From: Blastocatellia bacterium AA13
Lineage (GTDB): Bacteria; Acidobacteriota; Blastocatellia; UBA7656
NCBI GenBank assembly: GCA_003222245.1
Contig: QHVH01000001.1
Span: 124,001-188,000 of the forward strand
DNA length: 64,000 bases
Direction: 5' to 3'
Positions within the stretch are counted from its first letter, which is position 1. Each line of letters opens with the position of its first letter. The notes below the pieces were generated by a model, which was not told the origin of the DNA, searched no databases, and was given only the letters and a program-made list of their open reading frames with translations. Positions 20,001-22,002 of the stretch are shown piece after piece. The position numbers and the translations under genes were made by a program.

Positions 20001-20635
20001 TACTTGCCTTCGAGATGGCCCAGCAGCTTGCGGCCGCGGGCCAAAAGACCGCCCTTCTCGCTCTCTTCGACAGCGTTCCTCCGACGGTCGAGGGTACATT
20101 CGATTTCACGTATCTTCTGACGGCGCTGGCGCGTGAGTTATCCATTCAACTCGGAGCGAGCATTTCGCTTACTACGGGAGATCTGGCTGATCTCACGGAA
20201 GCTGATCAATGCGCGAAGGTTCTGGATCTGATGGCCCGAGCCGGCGTGGATACTCGCGTCGGGAACGTAGATCTTTCGATAGACTCGCTGGGCGAAATCG
20301 TGCGAGCCATTAAATCGCGAGTTCGAGCGGTTGATGAATATGAGCCGCGAATCTATTCCGGGCGGATAACTCTATTCAAGGCGGACACGAATCCCGATCT
20401 CAATAGAGACGAGGCAATGCGGGAGATGGCCGCGGTTCGGCGGCGCCCCGCCTACCTCTGGGACTTACTCTCGTCGCATGCGGTTCGAGTTGAGAATACG
20501 CCGGGGTATCACGAGACCATGCTCTTTCATCCGAACGTGGAACTCCTCGCGAAGCTGCTCGATGCGATACTAGACGAATCAGACGCGGGCTGCCTTCCGG
20601 GTCAGCCCCTTGCCAAGGGCGCGCACAAACAGTAA
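2..20635 (+). CDS. Hybrid NRPS-PKS megasynthase, 5'-truncated, with terminal thioesterase
   Basis: This gene encodes one giant assembly-line enzyme that builds a peptide-polyketide on carrier-bound thioesters. The frame is already open at base 2. The 32 codons before the first ATG (98) read as the end of a condensation domain, so the true start lies left of the window. At least 6,877 codons are visible. Numbering residues from the ATG at 98, the order is: C end; A 75-575; PCP (Ser 623); C 712-1150; A 1165-1665; degenerate PCP (Asp 1714); PCP (Ser 1816); C; A; PCP (Ser 2881); C; A; PCP (Ser 3934); KS (Cys 4170); AT (Ser 4614); degenerate KR 4890-5400; ACP (Ser 5446); C; A; PCP (Ser 6498); TE (Ser 6631). 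All four complete C domains keep HHxxxDG. No epimerase, N-methyltransferase or reductase domain is visible, and no Sfp-type transferase or MbtH gene lies in the window. The stop TAA is at 20633-20635, 11 bp before an MFS exporter gene. Domain calls are from motifs read by eye. Confidence 0.97.
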   Translation, partial: FAIGAPGFTLKLPNLTLESAEFNPRSVQFDLLLMMAEVGDSLRGSFEYSSDLFDLASIERMEHHLVRLIESMPRSPDRPISDLPMLSGAELLQLTQEWNSPRREISDSDLFVEMFGKQATVSADGVCVSFNGTQLTYRTVYSLSCSLSGMLVEKGLPFDGLAGLCIERSPEFLIGMLSVFMAGGAYAPLDPEYPRKRVDLIVREAALKIVLTTRRLASLFNPDDVELVLLNDPGECSREPGVEIAIPRLAAESLAYVIYTSGSTGAPKGAMVNHAGMINHLIAKIDDLEIGSGDVIAQTASQCFDISVWQFLSSLLVGGRVEIFDDETIHSPESLLENVSARAVTILETVPSMLRAILEIDESQSSFDPLRWLVVTGEKLPPDLVSSWLNRAEAVPVMNAYGPTECSDDVTHFKTVRGHEVNFERTPIGRALPNVHLYPTRSCAELVPAGHAGELHVGGLCLGRGYLKNPSLTAESFIPSPFGEGERLYRTGDLARYLPDGNIDFIGRADKQVKVRGFRIELGEIEACISRHADVEQTVVLALTGSSNETRLVAYVTTRKNAALTGEQIRDFLRDLLPEYMAPHSVVFLDSFPLTPNGKIDAKALPRPSDMKEGRARFVEPAAGLEQELASIWAEVLGIDRIGVLDNFFELGGDSISTIRIVSRAARLGFFITPKQIFQNQTVQELVRLFEGAAALDQQTARQRSGSRRSLPVLSAGTKRFPLSPLDDGETERLLKARPGAENVYSLSPMQEGILFHSLRARTRGMYSTASAFHLNGALNLAAFHQAWQSLISRCDVLRTAIEWDGPSQPVQIVYKQIDPEIIEENPSAAAELKEPRRDALDQELDSQFDLSKPPLFRVRLSRIADERYEMTLAAHHILMDGWGLAVLVRELFSLYEDSLLGRLNQAAALPQYADYIGWLQKQDQNRAADYWGRKLAGVGPALTISDREVRGIDEVEGHAREKAAVSAEVKSKLEDFSRRNRLTLNTVTEGAFAILLGLWSSRSDVMFGAVTSGRPASLEGVDRIVGLFINTLPVAVSVSPAARLIEWLNELQNEQLEIRDFEHTPLAEIKKWAGVGGSEELFDIIFVFENFPVEQSLTAQATSLDVRHIRTKARSHYGLAAIFTPALDGLEIEVVYDPNRYERDRIRVLLRQLVTLIGSIANNSARNPEACIGELSVLDDTERSHIIHEWNRNEASNPSECVHELFTKQARRTAKGIAVQCGSETLTYDEIDKRSNRVANLLKRSGVGRGQRIGIYLNHSPHMPVAVLGVLKSGAAYVPFEPAHPLERNRFILEDAGVEIVLSEQILERDLSGTGLRVISLDGNAGLTNDEYDLSSESEEPVDSGATPEDLAYVIYTSGSTGRPKGVKIQHKTLTNYISWARRVYSEGDSLSYAVYSSLAFDLTVTSIFTPLVTGGKVVIYPKRGSWPVIIDVIADNAVDVLKLTPSHLALIRDRNNQDSRIKKLIVGGEALGLELAEDIFNTFGRAVRIYNEYGPTEATVGCMIYELRPGIDRGPTVPIGRPASNTQIYLLNEALNPVGDYAAGEIFISGAGLAAGYLNRDDLTSERFIENPFSPGQLMYRTGDLGRRIDGTLEYLGRKDEQVKFHGYRVELNEIRANLLEYDPITDAAVLVGEDEGGNEALVAYCVSESELDPTALREFLKDRLIEETIPTAFVHLASLPLTINGKVDREALKSIGISKAERKGESVALGFIEEIIAQIWAEALATDSSIDPTDGFYRLGGNDDLADKAIDEINAAFQTALTRDSLVAGRTLRSLSLEINRATSDSDDPSDQATVGESGRVVGSQSTRTIALSPIEELLSTAWSNTLGIKNPALEDNFFEKGGHSLMVTRLVSRIRNLLQIEVPLQWVFEAPTISALARKLSEEGLSSLSRLIPAIRRAPREKGSELSYAQRRLWFLAQMEPDSAAYNIPGAVRIRGRINIASLESAMNEIIRRHENLRSSFIAIEDEPLQVIQNHLRVNIRLINLEPLSVDVRENAASELMRSEASRHFDLTAPPLLRAFLLTLTEDDRILLLNMHHVISDGWSLGVLLRELKSLYYSFAGGVQSALDEIEIQYVDYAVWQRDWLAEELIESEVSFWKPRLDGFDSVIQLPADRPRPRIQSLKGAVYTSALPVSLTVPVTDLKHKEGVTLFMVMTAAFGALLSRLCSKDRLTVGSPIANRTVSELEGLIGFFANTLVLNIDLSGRPTFHDLLSRVRRAAIEAYRHKELPFELLVERLNPERDLSVNPLFQVMLVLQDHYGEELKWPDLDLTVLRRDTSTAKFDLTLFVEETDDRLLTSIEYNSDIFDRASIKRIADQFSTLMLNLTTNPAAPVSELPLLAEAQQHQIVYEWNDSAVAPDEASFTDLFEEQARLRRDAIAASAGDFSVSYRELCARADYLSGLLRDNGVGPEIIVGVCMERGISTLIAMLAILKSGGVYLPIDPEYPDHRLTAVQRDSQPAVLIGEAQTLSRFTGFSGARISIEDPASLDGVQPESSGQPLQHPHRLAYIIYTSGSTGVPKGAIVEERGMVNHLRAKVADLGLNGDDVVAQTAPQSFDISIWQFLSPLLVGGRVSIIATEIVKAGLLKTAIEHNVTILEVVPSLLQSIIGELAYSSTTHVPYLFLRWLLVTGEALPPALCSDWLDLYPSIPLLNAYGPTECSDDVSHHPVYRTPESSQPAAAIGRPVLNTRLYVLDASLGIAPIRAFGELFAGGMGVGRGYLERPDKTAEAFIPDPFAEELGGRLYRTGDLARLDPDGNIDFVGRIDGQVKIRGHRIELGEIESAISSHPAIREAVVSVDGAGDRARLAAYFVIEPASLLTASDVNAFLKDRLPGYMLPSAYIELETIPLTAHGKVDRRALPAPVFQSASKIFEAPLSPIAEMLTGIWSESLRLTNIAPDDNFFELGGHSLLATQVVSRIKRAFSIEVPLRSIFEYPTIKTLAGFIENDSQNRGSETAPSIGKRTNNSNPPLSFAQERLWFLDKFEPQNPAYNLMVAVRVRGDLNHLALGQAVAEIIRRHEVLRTGFVLDDVVGPLQVISNESPVFIDAIDLTAFDDAAAEAEATTIMAADADRGFDLSKPTLLRVKALKLKDDESLIVLTMHHIVGDGWSLGIWARELRAIYEAYVAGFASPLEEPRIQYADFAVWQREWLQGETLETQLRYWREHLRSPPVIELPTDRPRPDLRTADGGVVRFSFGEGLTSQLRLTSRREHVTLFMTLLAGLNTLFYRYSGQEDVVVGTPIANRNREEIEDLIGFFVNTLAIRTKLNGNPDFRTLLGRIRELTLGAYAHQDVPFERLVEELDTARDLSRTPLFQVMLVLQNAQVDLPHLGGATVEAIEAPNAAAKFDLSMILTERGEIIEGEVEYSTDIFEADTIERFAAHYIRLLEQAAAAPAVRISEYSLLTAAEHDQLLIDWNSTEFESRQDLCINQLIEEQAGRTPDAIAVVHGDSRISYSMLSSRSNMLARYLRRKGVGPESRVGIMMRRSADLILGILAVLKAGGAYVPLDPNYPENRVRFMLDDSGAELLLTDSESAIAGIKKTAQVSLAQTSDIWSEAANPLDLAVSPRNLAYLIYTSGSTGIPKGVAIEHRSAAVFLQWAVKEFSRAELDAVLASTSICFDLSVFEMFAPLTCGGRVLVLENALALADSDAAHEATLINTVPSAIAELAGQGRIPNSIATINLAGEALKTALVEKLYATTSARDVVNLYGPSEYTTYSTFTRISRGAEVTIGRPVGAAQIYVLDEFGGELPVNIPGDLHVAGMGLARGYFDRPELTAERFLPNPFAGDGARMYKTGDAVRYQRGGEIEYIGRQDYQVKIRGHRIELGEVEANLCHHPSVKSAAVIAQDGSLSPGIKILIAHCEPNAGARIDSAEIKAYLRARVPEFMIPSVISPIEALPLTPNGKVDRRALTELAVSFEHSESEYQAPVRDIEKRITDIWKEVLGKERIGVHDNFFDVGGHSLLLARVHGKLSRIVDNPPKLIDLFRYPSIHSLAAYLEPESPRLQIATQTNQYAAATERVSANNNGDVAIIGMAGRFPGARNINEFWRNISGGVESVTFFSDEEVLASGVGPELLSNPNYVKAEAVMEGAELFDAKFFGYTPREAEIMDPQHRHFLECAWEALENAGYDASRYQGPIGVFAGVSMSSYLAPLYLNPELAESYGLLQVRIGNGLDFVPTRVSYKLNLRGPSVNVQTACSTSLVAAHLAYKSLLAGECDMAMAGGVSVSGDHNKGYIYTEGGVNSPDGHCRAFDARAAGTLDGNGVGIVVLKRLADALADRDHIYAVIKGSAINNDGLNKVGYTAPSSDGQAEAIRRAQSAAGVEAGSISYIEAHGTATILGDPIELAGLNQAFEHAANGDHYCALGSVKTNIGHLDAAAGVTGLIKTALALHHEQIPPSLHFETPNPNLNIDGSAFYVNTELKEWQPLNGVRRAGVSSFGIGGTNAHVILEEAPSFERRRDERDIQLIVLSAKTADALEAATGNLADHLMTSQSLHLGDVAFTLQMGREAFDYRRVAIGRSADEVAAALASGRFASRKADRTNAPVAFIFPGGGSQFVNMGWELYQKEPIYRQAVDYCSELLLGLESYDIRDILYPNDENELAMSRMKQTTYGLPALFIVEYAMARMWISWGVAPCAMIGHSLGEYTAACVSGVLSVEDALALVAYRAKLIDTLPSGAMLSVSLAEADLKPILAKQDGLSIAAINGPNLCVAAGSVEEIAELERELTSMEVENHRIKINAAGHSTIVEPIMEGLGAFARTLHYSEPLVKFISNVTGNWVDPGEVIKPDYWIRHLRSTVRFAEGLGALFASGQPILLEVGPGQTLSNLARQQLADIGADAFSTTRHVKDRQADIENVTLTLGKLWLAGVDIDWPAYHGEARPRRVPLPTYPFQRQRYWLEAAPRHAGLNAGDSDQPTICTTSWKRGVRLSGDRIDCRRSIIFLDELGIGAELFRLLNENEDVITVETGKAYERVGDNWFSIDPLNADHYRALFRELHSANRNPERIVHMLGVTLSAGEGFSPDETAENSTEILRGLIMLADALEENSNSAKVNLEIVTNSAHRVISGDNCIPHQAAIVAAAKILPMERPNISARSIDLAINSDRFEACARQAALLLPEIKSFAADQVIALRGKDRWVQSLDSLGINPKTVDGIAVGEGGVYLITRPDSPAAVSIARYLAGKKATLVLARSPNDGSTPHLESNNNSGSNGAGSAHRLVNSAALEELGAARVVNINVALGDEEQLGSLIERLHDSFGGIDGIVHFLQAPDQSAPSSEHSNGVDRLSTAISEVEALARVVDKMEQSFCLVYSNGATDSGIGDCAAALFSDSFAEYQREVRGRTWISLLAPMPDAVDISIVDISIDAGNSSAQQNSLDNALTPAVLFRIALAQADLGRIIVKAPHARSSSGRNENAGDLESEADRESPVSAKYSRPLLQNQFVAPTTTVEKGIARAWSELLGIDQIGIEDNFFELGGHSLLATRVMSRIRESLKLNVPLKAIFETPTIAGLAGAIGDAAPASDVGAAAKINKIAGGARLPLSYAQERLWFMHQINPANPFYNIPAGIRLEGALNLEALRQSFNEVVRRHEILRTRFSNEKGECEPLVARSTEVSISLVDIRIADSQKEALKNRVVGDETARPFRLSEEAPLRVKLIRLDDASHLVLITMHHMVSDGWSVGILVDEISQLYQAFVEGRESALSELSIQYVDYAAWQRTVITEQALAESLEHWRRELSGDLPSTRIPSDRRRPSVQTYRGSSRLFSLDEDIRIGVKRICQRENATEYMTMLTAFAVLLSRYCSRFDTVVGTGVANRSHPDVEDLIGFFVNTLALRIKLNARSSFTDALRQVKETAIKAFTHQALPFEQLVEALQPGRDPSSNPFFNVFFITQNAPSAGLNVSGLKATSDDIISVGSKFDFSMMVMETEEGLKCGIEFSTDLFDETTIERIFNHYATLLGSIVRGDERDIGSLEILGVDERRQLLFDWASSRDEIYDEIFIHELIEAQARSRPDAVALVCENQHLSYEVLNVRANAIALLLIKRGAAPETRIGVCIDRSLDMIAAVLGVLRSGGAYVPMDPSYPGDRLSYIAQDSGIKLLVSNTASLDRAPRKRLPVINVDKISRRPARRRGAEVKPHIEPANLAYLIYTSGSTGLPKGVMVSHGGIVNLLRSQAAAFDLRETDRVIQFSSLSFDASVFEIVMALGTGACLVMAERDKLIPGADMIALLKQENITNLTIPPSVLGALPIDDLPSLRLAIVAGEDCPEALAKRWGDGRDFFNAYGPTEATVWVSAAKREQRDDDVSIGKPIFNTRTYALDRSYELAPIGIPGELYTGGAGIARGYLNKPDLTAESFLPNPFSLEGGAILYKTGDQVRWRASGNLDFIGRVDSQVKVRGFRIEIGEIENSLLGLAAVREAAASVKADANGNGFIAAYIVPIQPGAFDPGEARRLLRDKLPEYMIPNRWVVLGSMPLMPSGKVDRNALPDPSESHLETEIVPPRSAMERRLVSLWEEVLAVTPVGIRTSFFELGGHSLLALKLTDRIQSVFGVKLELRYLFQYPTVEELARVLEGKITISARSALVPMRSEGTRSPFFCIHPLGGDVLCYRDLARFMASDRPFYAVQAPNLIEVATDGDNFNRIEDRAASYVEEIRSIQPQGPYFMGGWSYGGILAFEMAQQLAAAGQKTALLALFDSVPPTVEGTFDFTYLLTALARELSIQLGASISLTTGDLADLTEADQCAKVLDLMARAGVDTRVGNVDLSIDSLGEIVRAIKSRVRAVDEYEPRIYSGRITLFKADTNPDLNRDEAMREMAAVRRRPAYLWDLLSSHAVRVENTPGYHETMLFHPNVELLAKLLDAILDESDAGCLPGQPLAKGAHKQ
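2230..5670 (+). other. Module: C, A2 (Asn code), degenerate PCP, functional PCP
   Basis: The C domain opens with LSPMQEGILFHSL and has HHILMDG near 2627. The A domain pocket, read from FDLTVTS (Asp codon at 4208), VLKLTPS, LIVGGE and NEYGPTEATVG, is D-L-T-K-I-G-E-V-G-K. It is one conservative change from the well-known Asn code DLTKLGEVGK, so Asn is the likely substrate. Two carrier domains follow. The first (about 5126-5350) aligns without gaps to the second but reads LGGNDDL where LGGHSL is expected, putting Asp (codon 5237-5239) at the phosphopantetheine Ser. The second has KGGHSL, with Ser at 5543-5545, and should be functional. Confidence 0.88.
5720..8860 (+). other. Module: C (LCL-like), A3 (code D-I-W-E-L-T-A-D-D-K), PCP3
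   Basis: The C domain begins LSYAQRRLWFLAQ and carries HHVISDGWS near 6119-6145, as in LCL condensation domains. A3 reads FDISIWQ (Asp codon 7682), ILEVVPS, LLVTGE and NAYGPTECSDD. Its code differs from that of A1 at a single position (L for V), so modules 1 and 3 very likely load the same or a closely related amino acid. The substrate is not assigned. The carrier Ser is at 8738-8740 (LGGHSLLA). Confidence 0.88.
8910..12010 (+). other. Module: C (LCL-like), A4 (Ala code), PCP4
   Basis: The C domain begins LSFAQERLWFLDK and has HHIVGDGWS near 9317. The A domain residues from FDLSVFE (Asp codon 10874), LINTVPS, INLAGE and NLYGPSEYTTY give D-L-F-N-N-A-L-T-Y-K. This is a known Ala code in bacterial NRPSs, so Ala is the likely substrate. 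The carrier Ser is at 11897-11899 in VGGHSLLLARV. The PCP passes its chain to the KS of the following PKS module. Confidence 0.88.
12090..16550 (+). other. PKS module: KS, AT, decayed KR, ACP
   Basis: KS (12092-13375) has all three catalytic elements: TACSTS (Cys codon 12605-12607), EAHGTAT and KTNIGHLD. AT (13646-14530) has GHSLGEY, with Ser at 13937. The region that usually reads HAFH or YASH reads AAGH, so the extender is uncertain (malonyl assumed). The space from about 14700 to 16300 is KR-sized, but the NADPH loop expected as TGGxGxxG reads TRPDSPAA (about 15500). The YxAAN catalytic stretch reads DCAAALF, with Asp (15965-15967) for the catalytic Tyr and Ala for Asn. The KR should be inactive and the beta-ketone kept. 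The ACP Ser is at 16433-16435. Confidence 0.88.
16064..16093 (+). repeat. Perfect 15-bp tandem duplication inside the decayed KR
   Basis: The unit gtggatatctccatt occurs twice with no gap (16064-16078 and 16079-16093). It duplicates five codons (protein reads VDISIVDISI) and keeps frame. A duplication of this kind in the C-terminal part of the KR-like region fits relaxed selection on a domain that no longer needs to fold as an enzyme. Confidence 0.9.
16600..20632 (+). other. Termination module: C, A5 (hydrophobic/aromatic-like code), PCP, TE
   Basis: The C domain starts LSYAQERLWFMHQ and has HHMVSDGWS near 17010. A5 residues from FDASVFE (Asp codon 18572), LTIPPS, AIVAGE and NAYGPTEATVW give D-A-F-T-I-A-A-V-W-K. 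This resembles Phe-type codes (DAWTIAAxCK) more than others, so I infer a hydrophobic or aromatic residue at low confidence. The carrier Ser is at 19589-19591. The thioesterase has GWSYGG (Ser 19988-19990), an LFDS Asp and a PGYHETML His, the usual alpha/beta-hydrolase triad, and ends the line by hydrolysis or cyclisation. Confidence 0.87.
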
Positions 20636-20646
20636 CAGGGAGAGAC

Positions 20647-21912
20647 ATGACGACGACCGATACGGAAGTTCAGCAAGCAAGCGCCAGTTTCAGCGGAGTA
20701 ATGAAGAACAGGCGATTCGTTCTTATCTGGATCGGCCAGTTCACCAGTACTTTCGGAGATTGGCTTGCGCTGCTTGCCATCTTCAGCCTGCTTGCCTTTC
20801 ATCTTCACGCCACTCCTCAACAATTGAGCGGCGTTCTTATCGCCTATGCCATTCCAACCGCGATTGTCGGCCCGCTTGCGGGGGTCTTCGTGGATCGCTG
20901 GAACCTCAAGCGCACGATGATTGGAAGCGATCTCCTGCGGGCGGCGCTGTTGATGGTACTGGTATTCCGCGCGAATATTTTTGAGATCTACGGAGTGGTT
21001 CTGGCGCTCAGCGCGGTCTCCTGTTTCTTTCAACCCGCGCAAACCTCGGCGATGCCGCTGCTGGTTTCAAAAGACGAGTTGATCGTAGCGAACTCGATCA
21101 ACGCGCAATCGGCTCAGCTTTCGAAGATACTGGGTCCCGCGATCGCGGGGCTTTTGATAGGGCTTGTCGGGGAGAAATCCTGCTTCATTCTCGACGCGGC
21201 CAGCTTCGTTGCATCCGGCATCCTGACCTCCCTTGTCGTGTTCGATCGAGTCTCGCGCTCAAAAACTTCCGAGGTTTCATCCGGCATGAGAGTCTTGCTG
21301 GCGGAGTTCAAACAGGGGCTTACCTTCATCTTTCGTCATCAGCTCATCCTCTTCTCGCTCGTGCTTGTCCTCGCCGCTATTTTCGCGGGCGGGGCTTTCG
21401 ACGCCCTCGCCGCCGCATATGTCAGAGACATTCTGCTCACGAAGGCCGAAGTCTTTGGAGCGATGGTTTCGCTCGTTGGAGTCGGCACGGCTGTAGGCGC
21501 GGTCCTTGTCGTGAAATTCGGGAACGGTTACCACAAGTTCTATTCGATTCTCATTGGAACCACCGGAATCGGAGTCGCCGTTTTGTTGTTAGCCTTCATA
21601 GGAACCATAACGGCAGGGCTGATTGGCAGCGCTATGCTCGGGGTTGGCCTCGGATACGTACTCGTGCCGTCTCAAACTATCCTTCAGGAGGATACGCCGA
21701 GCGAGCTGTTGGGAAGAGTCAGCAGCACCGCTTTCTCTCTGATATCCGCGACCCAGGTCATCGCCTTTATGCTCTCCGGCACAGTCGCGAATGCCATGGG
21801 CATTAAGTTCGTGTACTACATTATCGCGATAATTTTTCTGATGATCGGCGTGCTGGGATTTATATACGCGAGATTCCGACTGTCGTCGCTTAGCAGCGCG
21901 GTTGGCGCTTAA
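20647..21912 (+). CDS. MFS exporter (EntS/MFS_3-like)
   Basis: This 421-aa integral membrane protein of the major facilitator superfamily has about 12 hydrophobic helices. After a short polar N-terminus it has the loop 2-3 signature GPLAGVFVDRW followed by LKRTMIGSDLLRA, as in the MFS_3/EntS branch that exports siderophores and other small molecules. The start ATG follows a GGGAG Shine-Dalgarno, and only 11 bp separate it from the megasynthase stop, so the two are almost surely co-transcribed. The likely role is export of the NRPS-PKS product or self-protection (inference from position). Nothing looks truncated. Confidence 0.93.
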   Translation: MTTTDTEVQQASASFSGVMKNRRFVLIWIGQFTSTFGDWLALLAIFSLLAFHLHATPQQLSGVLIAYAIPTAIVGPLAGVFVDRWNLKRTMIGSDLLRAALLMVLVFRANIFEIYGVVLALSAVSCFFQPAQTSAMPLLVSKDELIVANSINAQSAQLSKILGPAIAGLLIGLVGEKSCFILDAASFVASGILTSLVVFDRVSRSKTSEVSSGMRVLLAEFKQGLTFIFRHQLILFSLVLVLAAIFAGGAFDALAAAYVRDILLTKAEVFGAMVSLVGVGTAVGAVLVVKFGNGYHKFYSILIGTTGIGVAVLLLAFIGTITAGLIGSAMLGVGLGYVLVPSQTILQEDTPSELLGRVSSTAFSLISATQVIAFMLSGTVANAMGIKFVYYIIAIIFLMIGVLGFIYARFRLSSLSSAVGA

Positions 21913-21947
21913 TCGCTTATGTCGTCGCTTGATCGTTCTTAAGCCTC

Positions 21948-21978
21948 GCGCCTGGTCGCGGCGCCTGTTTGTTGTTTT
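21948..21978 (+). terminator. Weak candidate terminator after the MFS gene
   Basis: A short GCGCC/GGCGC stem (21948-21952 with 21960-21964, 7-nt loop) is followed by the T-rich stretch at 21966-21978. The stem is only 5 bp, so read-through into the next gene, 90 bp after the MFS stop, is quite possible. Confidence 0.3.
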
Positions 21979-22002
21979 ATCCCGCGCAATCGGAGGAGAA
22001 CC

